64,000 bases of DNA from Enoplolaimus lenunculus (GCA_030248215.1 JASANG010003270.1:97644-161643); one strand, 5' to 3'. Shown: positions 11,003 through 24,292, numbered from the stretch's first letter. Made by a program: numbers and translations. Notes: generated from the letters alone by a model not told the origin.

Positions 11003-11934
11003 CTGTAGTGACCCCCGAATAACAGGGGCAAGACTGATATTTATTTGGCCTCTCCAGAGGAAACCCTTGTTATTTGATTACGGACTGTTGTTTATTTTAA
11101 CCGCCCTCCGTCACCCTTCGTTACTGACAGGGTGTAACCGGATAGTAGAAATAACGGAAACGGATAGTGATCAAAAACGAAGGCGGAAAACGGATATTGA
11201 AATATAAAAGTTCCAAGGATCTTTTTTCTGCAACACAATCGAAGTATGCAAATATTCATCGGGATTTGCAAAGTTTAAAAAATAGTAGATGCACCGAGAA
11301 TTTTATTATTCTGAATGAATTTCATAAGTTTTATTTCATTCCGAATAATCGCAGCATACCTGTAATGAAAAATTGCGAGATATAAACTTACGTGATTTAA
11401 AAGTAATTTTTGAGTATAAAATAACAGAATTTCTGGTTTTTCTATAACAGAAACGGATACTGAATTTTAACGGAAACGAACATCCGGTTACACCCTGAAT
11501 TTTACGTTTATTTGTCTTTTATCAAAAGCTTGAGCGTTGAACGATAATGCAATGCTATACTAAGGAATGCACTTTCAGAACTTTGTTATTCGGTTAAGGA
11601 CTGTTTGTTTTCAACCAGCCCCCGTCACCCTCCTGATATTTATCCGGTATTGCAATTTTCTGTGGAAGTAAACGGTTTTTGCCTTGCATCAAAAACTTAA
11701 GCGATAACGTAAAGGTTATACTAAACTTTCAAAACTTTAGTACGCTTTAAAGTTTCGAACTTAAGTTTATTTGATACTCTTGTCATTTGTGCGCTACAAT
11801 TAGCGCTAATTAACCGTTATGAATTCGAATTAGGATTTAAGGAATCCATCCGCTTGGCGGACTCTTATATGCGATACGGACTCCTATTGAGCGGGACCCA
11901 AAATGGTGACCCCCTCTTATTCGGGTCACTACAG
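11003..11934. mobile_element. Family A MITE, flanked by TA, with nested insertion
   Basis: The left end CTGTAGTGACCCCCGAATAA and right end TTATTCGGGTCACTACAG are inverted repeats, both flanked by TA, so a TA target duplication is likely. Other copies: 24601-25034 (nearly whole), 48076-48270 (reverse, truncated), 51586-51685 (left end only) and interior sequence at 22700-22838. A second element sits inside this copy at 11128-11497. Confidence 0.8.
11128..11497. mobile_element. hAT-like MITE nested in family A
   Basis: Terminal inverted repeats CAGGGTGTAACCGGAT and ATCCGGTTACACCCTG bound 370 bp. The CAGGGTG end is typical of hAT elements. No clear 8-bp target duplication was seen. The family A copies elsewhere lack this block, which supports a nested insertion. 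Confidence 0.7.
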
Positions 11935-12017
11935 TAGGAAAACCTGTTTTGTTTGTCGCGTTAAAGGATGTAAACAGCAGAGTTGTTAATGACCAACCTC
12001 AATTGGCTATTGTAAGC

Positions 12018-12515
12018 AGCAGCAGTTTCAACTGAAATAAAATTTAATAGTCAGAATTGGAATAGAATTTTGTCGTCGTAATCCTAGTTTTCACAAGTTT
12101 TTTTAGTTTCAGACGTCTGTGTACAATAAGTGACCAAACACAATGCATTTTATTTGAAATTTTAGCTAAGTACTTTAGTTGAATTAACCCATATCCTATT
12201 GATGTCAATTTAAACTGAAGGCAGAAAAAAGGTCTATATCTTTGAAGTTGTGAAACTCGTCCAAATGATCATTTTCACTGTACCATGTTCTTGGTGTCTG
12301 CACGGGATTGTGTTGCTAGCTGCATCTGCGCATTTAGCAGTTTCAGCAGAAATACAATTTTAGTCAGAATTGGGATAGAATTTTGTCGTCGTAATCATAA
12401 TTTTCACAAGCTTTTTATTTCGTTTTAGACGTCTGTGCCCAATTAGTGGCCGAACACAATGTTTTATTTGAATTATGTGGCTTCGCACCTGATTTTTGCT
12501 AAATACTTTTATAGT
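12018..12515. repeat. Degenerate direct duplication, ~310-bp offset
   Basis: The block around 12018-12190 (GTCAGAATTGGAATAGAATT...TTTTGTCGTCGTAATC) recurs at about 12335-12515 with about 80% likeness by eye. No coding content was recognised. Confidence 0.55.
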
Positions 12516-13912
12516 TGAATTAAAACAAGGTTGAAAATAAATATAAATTGGAAATATTAAAATTGGCGAAAAATGGCATCCAATACATATCTCAACTTGA
12601 AATTAGTCGTCACAGGAGGCAGAGTGTATACAGAGAATTTTTTCGCTTCCATATTTCGCCAAACAGGTTTTGTTTCTCCAAGCTGCAATTTTACACTTTG
12701 TGATTTATTAATTAAAAAATGATTTATTATCAGCGTCACATTGGAGTAAAACGCCTTTTCGGCAATAATCGAGTTAACTTTCAACAATATGTCTTAGTTT
12801 CAGGATATGTGAGACAATATAAAAACCGAATCTGCTGATTTTAGATACTGCTAAATTTAAGAAGACTTTATATACTTAATTGCACATGCATAAAATTTTC
12901 GTGTTTTCCAATTAGCGAGCGTGCGTACTATAAAAACTAGGGCACAAGTGTATATGCGGCGCCACCTCAGGTAAAAAATACTACTTTATATATAACCAAA
13001 ATTACCATATTTCGTTATAAATTTTGTTCGAAATCATGAAAATTAACACTCTGCTTAAGCACCACAGTTTATATTAAGAACTATGAAAACAAAATTATAA
13101 CGTGTTAGGTATATTACCTACTATAGCAATTTGTACTAAATCAGTGCGAGCAAGCTTAACCTTTTATCGAAATGTGGATCCGGCTCCGGTATTTTTTGGT
13201 ATAGCCCACCACAAAAATGTAAGTCCTAGTCCAAGATCAGCATCAAATATTATACATTTATTACCCATCATCTGATTTTTACGCATCGAACAGCAACTTT
13301 CCGGGGCGGTAATACTTTGGACCGAACCGGACAGATGCGCTGAGTGGCATGAACCGGACCGATGAGGAATTCCGTACCAGTCCGGTTCATATAACTATTC
13401 CACTATCATATGTCAGACCAGATACGATTGCTGGTGTTAAAATTTTATACCAGTTACACGCCACTATTTCCTTTTTAACCGCATATGATTTCACAACGCT
13501 AAAGAAAAACTCTTTTACATTACACACACCAATGCGCCAGAATACAACCTGACGGAAAAAAAATAGAAGCCAGATATTTACGGACATATTTCGACAAAAT
13601 TAAAACTCAATTACGCCAATTGAGAATTAATTTGTAAAGGTTTATTTCTACAAGGGTTTTTGTATTAACTCTGTTTTTTGGTTTCCTTATTTCTGTCGTA
13701 TCAAACAAAAGTTACTGCCTATTATTATGATTTCAGTCATAAACATTATGACAGTTATGCTATACTTTCCAGCGATAAATATCCTGTAATGTTTAATAAT
13801 GAAGCCGGCTATAGATGTTACCCGACACGGTTGTACCTCCAACACGCCAAGCCTTTTAGCGTTGCACTCACATAAAATTCATTCAGAACGTAACAATAAA
13901 ATAACATACAAC
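12516..13912. other. Intergenic DNA with hAT-like remnants
   Basis: Around 13170-13390 the ATCCGGCTCCGGTATTTTTT type of sequence marks a family B remnant. No gene was recognised elsewhere in this stretch. Confidence 0.4.
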
Positions 13913-14087
13913 CAGGGGCGTAGTCAACCAGTCGGAAATTGTCGTTAGGTTAAATAAAAATTTCGATGGAAGGGTTGTTTTGTTATATTACCCATTAAAA
14001 AGTTCCTAAAACCCATAGACAAAAATAATCTTGACAAAAATCAGAAAGGTCGAAGCTGAGCCTTGAAATCCCCTGGCTACGCCCTTA
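13913..14087. mobile_element. Short hAT-type MITE
   Basis: It starts CAGGGGCGTAGTC and ends GGCTACGCCCTTA. The flanks CATACAAC and AGTACAAC match at 6 of 8 positions, fitting an aged 8-bp hAT target duplication. It lies ~100 bp past the PPP5C stop codon and may be in its 3' UTR. Confidence 0.65.
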
Positions 14088-14185
14088 AGTACAACAATTT
14101 CTGCAAAATTATCAACCATAATTAGAGACAGCTCGATTTTTTTCAGACAACCGACCAAAGTAGCCCACAAAATACTAAGAGATCT

Positions 14186-17019
14186 TCAAGAAAACAGTGA
14201 AAACAGACTATTTGCATATGCCATCGCTTTCACTTTGGGATGATCCTGAAAATATGTAAATTAAATTGTAGATAGAAAGGTATTTGCAATATTCAGACTG
14301 TCACATAGTTTTGCGATGTCATAACGCAATAGGAAGGAGAAAAAGTAGTATAAGTATGTTCTAAAAGTAGTATAAGTATATTCCCAAGCCTAGCACAAAC
14401 CTCCTAATAAGGATAAGCTGCAACTAAACTTAAGAAAACAAATATATAGTTTAAAGCTTAAGTTTGTTCTATTATAGTCAGTGGAAAAATGATACGACCC
14501 CCCAAAGTAATACGGATCAATACTACGGTGATACTGTGTTAATATTGTTAAACACTTGTTGATTATAGAGTTCTGGTAATTATGGACTTCGGTTTAAAAT
14601 CGTCATTAGTCATTCCTGATTCACTTTCTAAAATAATAGCGCTTCCAGTCATTGTGTTTGTTTTCGTCGAAACTAGTAAAGACAAACGCGGCTGTTGAAA
14701 TGCAGCTGCTGATGCACAGGTCAATAATATATTCAAGAACCCAAAATCTATGCCATGTGATACGCCAATAGACCCAGTAATTTTATATCAATTTTTGAAT
14801 AAAATTGTACACAAACGAAAACATTACGAAGTGTTTATTAAACGATTAACACTGACCACAGCATCAAAAGTTGTAAACTTTGGTTTCAAATCTGATCCAT
14901 TGATAGTAATAAACGCGCCTTTGTTGCCCATCATATCACTGAAATAAATGGTTGCAACCACTTGTAAAAATCCGTCAATGTCTATATTTCGTCTTGTGTA
15001 GCTTTTGCTTCTTCTGAAGCTGTATTCAAAAAGTGTTTACATAAATTAGTCAACTTAGCGGCAGCTTGCAGTCTCTTTGGTTCAATCTTCACGCGACTTA
15101 TCACGAATTTTCAAATAAACTATACTCAGCGTAGATTATCAACAGGGTGCGACTGGATATTAACTTACCGGTTGCCCGAACCGGAGACGGATATTGCATT
15201 TTTACCGGAACCGAGTATTAACCGGATACAGCATGTAACTGTGGGCACTGTTGAAAGTAATTGAGTCGCGCAAAGTATAATGCTTATTAAGTAATATTCA
15301 CTCTATATCAGCTCAGTCCATAAATAAGAGCAGATGGCAGAGCTTATGCCCCAGAAAGTGCCCCGTCGCGCGGAAACTTGCTATGTAAAATGCGTGATGT
15401 TTAAATATTTTTAAAGACAAACAAACACTACAAATCTGATCTAAAAACACAAAAGCAAACACTTGCCAGTAATTTGGTGCTGAAAATACAGTAATGCACT
15501 TTTCATTGTGTTCTACGGCGTATCCTTCAGGCTTCACTTCGTGTGATCTGTAAAACAAATCAAACCTAGAACTATACTTACGGAGTATGTACATGCAGTA
15601 ATGATTTAAAATCCAGACCACTTGACTTTGATTACAATAATAATTCAACTATTCTACCAACAGCATCCCACAATTTTAAAGCTACAACATTATTTTCACA
15701 CAAAGTATTCAGCAAACCAAAATGCAACACAAAACCAAAATTATATACCTTATAATGTAATCTAAACTATTCAACTGGCAGAATGAGTTTGTCACATCGG
15801 GGCCAAACTGTGTTCCGACACCACGTTTTGATGAAGCTCTACCATTCATTGCCATTGGATCGCTCCACAATAAATCGCACATTATGCCTATAGAAGTAAA
15901 CAACATGAAAGAAATTATAACTTAACTAGCCCTCTGAAACCGGAAGTAACCTACAAAGATATTACAATTATCGCTCGCAAAGTTTGAGGTTAGAAATACT
16001 CCAAATTTTTCCAAGTAAATGTGTTTGATCTGACTGCATATAAAACAATTTGACAAATAAACCGAACTTTTACAAAAGACGCTCCTCAAGTGTTTAACCC
16101 AAAGCGAACGTATTGTCAATTGCTAGAAGCAGTGTCCGACATATTCAATGTTTTTTCTTGCAGTACTCACCGGATTCAGGTGGTTGGCGATTGCGATCCA
16201 CTTTTTTAATATCAGCGAGCGTTACTCCATCATCATTAAATAGGCCACCGTGCATGACCTGCAACGAAACCTGTCACATAATAATCTTATTTAATAGCAA
16301 ATTTATAACAAACATTATAAGTTAGCGTAAAACGTTTAAACAACACAACATCACATTTTATTACCAAATTTTCTTTCGTTCACAAACGCTCAAGTGAAAT
16401 ACAAGAAGAAACGAAAAGCAAACAGCTTAAAAACAAAGATTTCACTGAAACAACAAATTCAATAATAATAAAAATAATAATTCACCAAAATTTTGTTGTT
16501 AATGCAGTGGCATAGGGGTAACCAATTATAAATTTCAGTAAACAAATCTGCCATTTGTTGGTTATATTTTGATTTGACTTCGCCTTCAAACCCGTACATC
16601 TGATTCATCGTTTGACTTTCGTGATTACCTGAAACAACACAGGGAATGAAGTTTTGATTCAGCTTTGTCTAATATTAGCTGGAAGTAGTGCCGGAGCAGA
16701 CAGGGATGGGACTCCATACAGGTGGATACAGAATTTCTCAAAACGCTCCAACCGGGAAAGATAGCACACGGCACATCTTACTCAAAACTTTTTTATTACC
16801 GTTCTTGACTATTTCGCTCCCTGAAAGTTATACTTATCTTAAAATAGTAAGCCAACGAGTGTGGCACGTATTTCAAAACTTCGGCGGATTTTGTTTCAGC
16901 CGATTAGGGTGGGGGGCCCCAAAATGGGGGTATGGGGGTGGCTGCTCCGGCCCTGGCTGAAACAATATTACTTAAACTACTGTTAGGCACGAAATTCAAA
17001 ATAATAATAATAAATATAA

Positions 17020-17051
<32 letters not shown>

Positions 17052-17291
17052 CTAATAATAATAATACTAATAATAATAATACTAATAATAATATTTATAA
17101 TAATAATACTCATAATAATACTAATAATAATAATACTAATAATAATACTAATAATAATAATAATACTAATACTAATAATAATAATACTAATACTAATAAT
17201 AATACTAATAATAATACTAATAATACTAATAATAATTAATAATAATAATACTAATAATAATATTTATAACAATAATACTAATAATAATAAT

Positions 17292-17346
<55 letters not shown>

Positions 17347-17382
17347 ACTAATAATATTACTACTACTAATAATAATAATAAC

Positions 17383-17416
<34 letters not shown>

Positions 17417-20400
17417 GTGTCAACATCCAGTTAGCATAAAAAGCCAAACACAATGTTAATCCTGAAATACACTTACCCCGAGACATGAAAAAATGATTAG
17501 GATATAGCAGTTTAAATCCAAATAACGTGAAAATAACTTCGACAGAGAAAGAACCTCGATCGACAAAATCGCCGTTGAACAGCTGAAATAAAGACTAAAT
17601 AAAATAGCGAAGAAATCGACAAGCAAGTCAATAGAAATCAAGAACATCTACGCATGCGGCATGCTAAAAATTGAATACGCTTATATAAAAACATAACTTT
17701 CTCTTGGTTACAGTAAAACAAAACTACAACGCATCACAGACCCATTTAAATAGGGTGACCACTAAGCAGCCAACACGAAATAAAATTTAAAGTTAAATAT
17801 TTTAAAGTGTATTGCTGACGAGCTACAATAGAACCCCGCGTTAACAGCGTACCACAATAAATTAATTTCACTCCATCTTTTCAGTTTCTTTCAGTATGGT
17901 GAGAAATAAAAATTTTTGCACACAACTTTTAATGTTGCGAAAAAATGTAACTCTTTGATTTACTGATACTTTATCCACAACACATAATACTGGATTTCAC
18001 ATTTTCAAAGAACTCTCGATTCCCGAATAATTCAGGGCTGCAGCCACATAGTTCTAATCTTGAAAATTTCTAAAAAAATTCGGCTTTAATGTATAATTAA
18101 GATAATATTATTTTAGCCATGCGAAAACAACAATACATAGGGATTTTCTTCCGACGGCATGCCGTTGAGCTTGAAAATATTGAGCAAATCATAGTATTGA
18201 CCATGTATATCACCGCATACTGTGAACTTTTTGCCCTGATATTACAAAAATGACATTGAACAAAAAGAAAATTATATTAGTTGTGCTAATTATAATTATC
18301 ATCTTGATATACCTATTTCACGTATATGACAACTACCAGACAAGAGATACTTGCTACTATTCTTTAACAGTACTTTTGCATGGTGTAAGTAAACTTTATA
18401 TGGCGAAGGATACATAATTGGTTTTAAAATAATTATAATTGTCAATTTGTTCTGTGGTTTCTCAACCTCCGAACACGACATCAATAATCTTTAAATTCAT
18501 CAAAGTCTTTACTCAATCTCGTAAAATTAGAACAAACTAAATATTATATTACCTCAGGAACTGTTATTTCGACAAGAGATGGCAGGCTCATGAAATGGTT
18601 CTTGATTTCCAGTAGGATCTATAAATAATAACCTTAATTTTCGTTAGCAATCTGCAATAACATAACTGCAATGGCTCGCAACTGCATAAAATTTCAAGCT
18701 AAAAAATTTGAGTCACGTGGTTCATTGGCAGAACACAACTTTTCAGAAACTACAAGCACCACATTTTATTTGTTAATTCAGTCATTAACTTCAGAAAAAT
18801 TATCTCTCGCGTTTATGGAGATACAAACCTGAAGTCACAAAACCTGAAGAAATACTTCCCTTGTTGTTAGCGTATTTGGAACAAATATAACAAAACACTA
18901 ACACCTTACTTTGTACGCCAGCTTTCGATGCAGATGCCTTTGGTTTCGAAATGCTTCCACTAGCTCGTTCATAAACTCTACTGTTACACAGTCTTCAAAC
19001 TTTGGTCCGGAATATTCATCTTCAATGGCTGAACACGCAAAGCCAGCCGCCATTAAGAAATAATAATACACATACTAGAAATGTACCGATTGATATCGAT
19101 ACTTTTCGTAAGTATCGACATCGGCACTGCAAATGCCTATTCTTTACCGATACTGTTTGCGCATAGCATAAAGTTTGAGTGCTATCAATTCATCTTGTGT
19201 GGCGTATACAAACACCTCTGATTAAGAAACTGTTGTGTCTCTAAAGTTATAACCGATAATGCTTGCTAGGGTTTAAGTCCTCCATTATCTAATGATGTAA
19301 TATAGTAATCCTATCATTAAGCATCGTGTGTTAAAATTTAAATCGGCATCGGCAAAATTTGAAAATAAAAATAGGCATCGGTATCAGCAAAATTTCTGGT
19401 ACCGGCACAGATCTTCAAGACTACATAAGTTTGTTTAGCAAATTAATTTATGCAATTAATTATGTACGCAATAAAATGCTTAGATTGATAGAAATCAATG
19501 TATTTTAGCATATAACCGTGAAATTTAAGGTGCCACAGTGCAATTTTTTAGCACTGTCATTAAACAGACTGTGGTTGCTTAAAATTATTGTTATGCAACG
19601 ACAGTAGCCACTCAGCAATTGTATAAATTACTAACTCATTGAAGACAAATCTATTAAATCAGCGATACACTTGTCATCCGAATCCACCGCAATTGCTTTT
19701 TCAAATGCCTTTCGCTTGATGATTTTTGTACATTCGGTGACTTTCAGTTTAGCATCAGCGTCGTTAGGACGTGCCTTGTGCACCTGTATAACATATACTG
19801 CTCGAAATAAAAATCAAACCGGTCACGCGATAGCAAGGAAGTACCAGTCATAATGGAAGAACAGTATTATCGAGCCAAGTTAAAGGTGGTTTCCAAATTC
19901 CCACAAAGCACAGTTAATGCAAACTTATCCTAGTAGTAGCAACTGAACATACGTGTAACAGAACCTGAGCATGGTATTAGGATTGCTTGTGAGTACAAAG
20001 TTAAATGTATTAACCCGTTAAAATGCTATGTTGACCATTTACTAAGCTATAATACAGTGTACCAATACATAAGTTAGGTTGCATTTTCGTGGCCAATAAA
20101 GTGCATCCCCGAAAGTGCAGCCTAAATACTTACGGTTTCGTAATCCTTCAACGCTAGCTTGAATTTTCCTAACGCCATGTTGGCAGCTCCACGACGATAG
20201 TAACCCTGAATCAACAAAAACCATTTTCACTTGCTAACCAACGATTCGTATTTGTATATTACAACAAAATAACAAGATACGGAAAAATGATGAATATCAA
20301 CTGCGTGTGAATGGCCTTTGCATTATAGAGGTCTACGTACTACGAACAATTTTTCAAACTAACTTTAACATATTTTGGGTCAAGCGAAATTGCTTTCGTA

Positions 20401-21246
20401 GCATCATCAACAGCTGAGCCGTACATTTCAGTTTTGAGGTACGCAAAGCTCCGATTACCGTAATAAGCTGCTTCAGTTGGATTTAGTTGGATCGCTTGTG
20501 TGTAAACATCGATCGCTTTCTGATATCTCTGTCCTTAAACATGACAATATATCAAGCCCAAGACTGAGACTGAAAACGGGTAGGTAGACGCTATTTCAAA
20601 CTTGAGCAGTGTGTGTTACCCAAAAAGCAAAAGTTCCCTCGCTCTGTATTTGTCCTAGGTGACGGGCCAAGTCTAGAGTTCTTGCACTAAAATTCTGAAT
20701 CTTTTATATTTGTAACCAGACAGGCACTATTATTTTGGCTCTTTTTACAATGGCTGCTTCTAAATACCCAATTTCAATAAAAACTCAAAAGTGGAAACCA
20801 TTGCGTCCTGTGGTGATCAGAGAATGCAAATTTGATTTCGATATAATACGTTCGATCGTTTAGTGAACACAATTTTATGTGTTTTAGAACAGTAATAATG
20901 AAATATGTATTTTCGTGCGGTAAAAAGTATATTATATATTATGTATATAATAATATATAATTAATTTTAATTCAACGTATACTTTAGCGTGGCTCAATTA
21001 CATTCATATTTACATGCTATATCCGGTTAATAACCGGTTTTGGCAAAAATTCGATATCCTGCACAGGATCCGATAAATTAATTAATTAATATCCGGTCAC
21101 ACATTGATATATACGCATACGCATATATACACTCTTGATGTAAATTAACCTTTAAAGTGTGCGTTAGCAACGTCTTTCAGCCTATTCGCGGATTTAATTA
21201 TATCATCCGAAATGCCATTCTTTTTGTCATTTTCGGAGAAATCCAT
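14186..21246 (-). CDS. PPP5C: Serine/threonine-protein phosphatase 5 (PP5), complete, 14 exons
   Basis: Exons, 5' to 3': 21246-21150, 20533-20364, 20205-20134, 19783-19636, 19028-18910, 18618-18553, 18235-18137, 17582-17477, 16628-16486, 16258-16171, 15887-15749, 15547-15467, 14938-14857, 14245-14186. Together 1,470 nt, 489 aa (human 499). PP5 is a PPP-family phosphatase recruited to Hsp90 by its own TPR domain. Three TPR repeats lie in about residues 20-150, and the carboxylate-clamp residues expected for Hsp90 binding are visible (ANAHF, YYGNR, VKGYYRR). Catalytic motifs are all present: GDIHG (about 232-236), GDFVDRG (261-267), GNHE (293-296), HGG (343-345), SHEV and SAPNYCD. The C-terminal helix reads [18 protein letters not shown]. 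Intron 12 has a GC donor (CTG|GCAAGT); all others are GT-AG. GDIHG replaces the human GDTHG. Introns carry a microsatellite and a hAT-type repeat. Confidence 0.96.
17000..17416. repeat. (TAA)n-type microsatellite in PPP5C intron 8
   Basis: About 415 bp of almost pure ATA/TAA triplets broken by ACT and rare other triplets. It lies only ~60 bp from the start of the intron, downstream of exon 8. Long Ile- or Leu-rich frames on either strand are artefacts of it. Confidence 0.95.
19077..19425. mobile_element. Family C hAT-type element, degenerate copy in PPP5C intron 4
   Basis: It begins TAGAAATGTACCGATTGATA and ends GTACCGGCACAGATC, with CGATGCC/GGCATCGG subterminal repeats shared with the well-preserved copy at 59747-60895. 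Confidence 0.55.
20995..21105. repeat. CCGGTTAATA-type repeat remnant in PPP5C intron 1
   Basis: TATCCGGTTAATAACCGG near 21020 and ATATCCGGTCACAC near 21090 are opposed, hAT-like CCGGTTA termini. Only a fragment remains. Confidence 0.4.
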
Positions 21247-21299
21247 TAAGAACGCTATGAAGTATCAAAATATTTTAAATTATTATATGATACAATAGT

Positions 21300-21950
21300 T
21301 GAACTAAAACTGGTTAAATATTACCTCACATAAACCCAGTATTTCCCAACCGATTAAACATCGGAATTCCTGTCCCGGCCTGAATTCCTGCAAAAATTCA
21401 ATGCATGTTCCTGATCCTGCACTCAGAGATGCAGGACCGGAATTGTTGTTACAGTTTTGTGGCAAATTATTCACAATCGTGTAAATATTGAAAATTTTGT
21501 CTTTAAAAATTGTTCTTTCTAAATGAATGTTTTTGTAATTAGTTCAATTTTGTTAATAAACTGTTTCTGATGTGGTTTCGCAAAACTTGATGATGAAATA
21601 GATGAAATTCACTTAATCCATTTTGGAAAGTTTTCTAAAAAGTCCAACAGTAATTCGGTGATGAAACGTACTTCAAATTCCGGTTCCTGCACCTGTTGTT
21701 CCGGTTCAGGCGAACAAATTCAATTTCTGTTCCTGTTCCGGCAAAATCTAGAAAAATACAGCGAAAAAATAAATTATTTTAACATAATGCAATTTTCGGA
21801 ATCCGGCTCCTGTTCCGGCGAAAAATTCAATATCCGTATCCGGTTCCGGCAAAATTAATTTACCCGGATTTCGGAACAGGAGCCGAGCAGCGAATTTTGT
21901 ACTGGGACCGGAGCCGAATGTTAACCGGATATAGGATATAAATTCGTAAG
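21300..21950. repeat. hAT-like remnant upstream of PPP5C
   Basis: Multiple TTCCGGTTCCTG / GGAACAGGAGCCG motifs in opposite orientations flank an AT-rich interior, and the right part ends GTTAACCGGATATAGGATA. It resembles the CCGG-rich family B but its limits are unclear. No promoter element of PPP5C was identified here. Confidence 0.4.
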
Positions 21951-22699
21951 GTTAATGTAAATTGCAAATGATACTAATTATATGGCGCCTGGCTAAAGCC
22001 AGCTCCTGTATCCTTCTCGTTTATCATACGGACTTTTTAGGTGTGGCTTTTAGTTTGATTACGGTTCAGAGTTTGAAATATATAACGAGAGTGCAGAGCC
22101 GCCTATAATCGAGAAATTATAGCAACACCTTTCAGCCTCGGTGAAGAGACGGCCTTTTCGAAATAAAATAAAGTCGTTTTAACCTGATGGCGTACCCAAA
22201 TGTAAAACACATTCTTGAAAAACGAATATGTAACACTATTCATGTGATAGCTACGCCGTATACACACAGCGTAGTATACAAGTGAACATAGCATATAGCT
22301 AACCTATCCAGTGTTATAGTATTTGTTGAATAGTCAAAGGTTCATGGTTTCGACTACTTAGCACTAACATAACACTTAGACCTTGTCGGATTTGCAAAGT
22401 ATTCGGTGTGTGTGTCCGAAATACAATGCGGCTTGTACCGCATAGCCCTATATCACCGTTCACAGACGCTACTGTTGCCTAAAGCTGAAAGTCTATAAGA
22501 GTTACTTAAGCGGATATGCGACTATCTAAAATAACGCACATCCGATTAAAATGCCCACGTTTCACTCTGTGCTACCTAACTTAAAGCTAAGCTAACCTAA
22601 ATATTACACTAATTTATTCGCACTAGCTATGCGTTTACCAGTCGCAAGAGGATTTTTATATACATTAAATGGCGCGGCGGACTGATATTTGGTTTCTCC

Positions 22700-22838
22700 A
22701 AAGCGTACGACCTGTTACTCGGTTACAGACTGTTACTTATTTCTACCACCCCGCTCTCCGATACCCTTCGTTTCTGATATGTATCCTGCATTGCAACTAT
22801 CCGTTGAATTAAACGTTTTTGCCTTGCATCAAAACCTT
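22700..22838. mobile_element. Family A fragment, cut by family E
   Basis: The sequence around GTTGAATTAAACGTTTTTGC matches the interior of family A copies at 24601 and 11003. It stops where a family E element starts at 22839, suggesting E inserted into it. Confidence 0.55.
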
Positions 22839-23012
22839 GGCCCATGTAAAGATCAGGGGCGGAACGTTTTAGTGTGGGACTAGAATTAAGTAAGCTTAAG
22901 CTTTAGACTATTTTTTGCTTGGCTTAGGCTTAAACTTAGGAATAAACTCATTTTTAGGCTTAGGCTTAGGCTTAGGAATATTCTTGTACTGTTCCGCCCC
23001 TGTTACATTGGC
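22839..23012. mobile_element. Family E MITE, best-preserved copy
   Basis: Inverted ends GGCCCATGTAAAGATCAGGG and CCCCTGTTACATTGGCC. The interior carries an uninterrupted TTAGGCTTAGGCTTAGGC tract near 22953-22975. Confidence 0.75.
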
Positions 23013-23434
23013 CCAAATTTCGGTACATGCGCCATTTTTCTTCAAAATTTTACAATGCTCGGTGAATACCCGGATGTGTTGGCTGAAAAATAAAACATCT
23101 TTGAAACATTGGTTTATGTAAAAAATTCAGTCATTTTCAGAAAAGGTGTCACCACTGCCATGACCTTCTATGGTTTTTGCTGGTCCCGAACTCAACAAAA
23201 ATTCAGCAAAAATACAACTGTAGTAATCTTTATGCTTGCACCGTACTAGCGCAAAGTTAAACTATAAATTTCATTACTGTTGCTTGGTTAAAAATCATGA
23301 AATACCGATAATTTTCACTGAAATGTCGCCACCAGCGGCGTAAGCCAGGGGGGCAAAGGGGCCATGTCTCCAATAGTTTTGGAAAAATTAAAACTATGAT
23401 CGCCTGTAAGTTTCAATCCCACAAACTAGTTGGT

Positions 23435-23800
23435 CAGGGTGCAACCGGAGGTCTGCTTCCTGCTCCGGAAAAAATCGACCTCAAGCTCCGGCTCCGGTAG
23501 ATTTTTTGGTCGAAGGTTCTGAGAATTTCGGTAGTGAAATTTTGCATATTATTGCAAAATATATCATTTTGGCACACTTCATTAACTTTTGACTCAAATT
23601 TGTTAAAAATTTGCAGATTTCTTAAAAAAGCGTAAAACCAAACAACTTAACAACACAAAACAAATATTTCCTGAAATTTACACGTTAAACACCATTTTGA
23701 TTAATTTCGCCTCACGTCCGGTTTCACCTCCGGGTCCGCCAAGCTTTGTTAAACTTAGGCTACGGATCCAGTATTTTTCACTTCCGGATACACAACGTTG
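23435..23800. mobile_element. Family B hAT-like MITE, partial copy
   Basis: It starts CAGGGTGCAACCGGAGGTCT and shows the CCGGCTCCGG subterminal repeats, an AT-rich core and mirrored CACCTCCGGGTCCG near its other end. The 3' terminus has decayed. A half copy follows at 24129-24270. Confidence 0.6.
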
Positions 23801-24292
23801 TTGGTGCCTTTCCGTTCTGAACTGACGTTGCTTTAGTGGAATATGTAACCAAAATTTATTTTATCACCCGTTGTTGTGTGTGTATAACTATAGTGGTGGT
23901 GAATTATATCATTAGCACTCTAAAGTATTTGCGTGCCCCCCAAACGAAAATCCTGGTTACCCCCATACGTACATGCCACATCATACCGCTAAAAAGAAAT
24001 TTCAATATGATTTTAGTTTGTATGGGTTGTCTATGTAAGTGCATAAAAAGCGCACAGATTAAAACTTAATTTCTTGATCACAGCTTTTTTGTGTCGTAGA
24101 TGCAACCCACATTTCACACCTGCAAAATCTCACATTGAAGGATGCCGCAGGCCTGCCTCCGGCTCCGGCAAAAAATAACCTACGGCTCCGGTAGGGATTC
24201 TGCTTTTTCGGTTCCGACAATTTCGGTAGTAAATTTTTTCATGTTTTAAAACATTTTATCATTCGGAGTGATTCACATTTGTTACATCATTT

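Noticed and set aside
16904-17486. Long Ile-rich and Leu-rich open frames on both strands
   Set aside because: They are translations of the (TAA)n microsatellite in PPP5C intron 8, apart from a short end that overlaps exon 8.
22950-22980. Interstitial telomere (TTAGGC)n
   Set aside because: Too short, and it recurs inside family E copies with the same inverted ends, so it belongs to the MITE.
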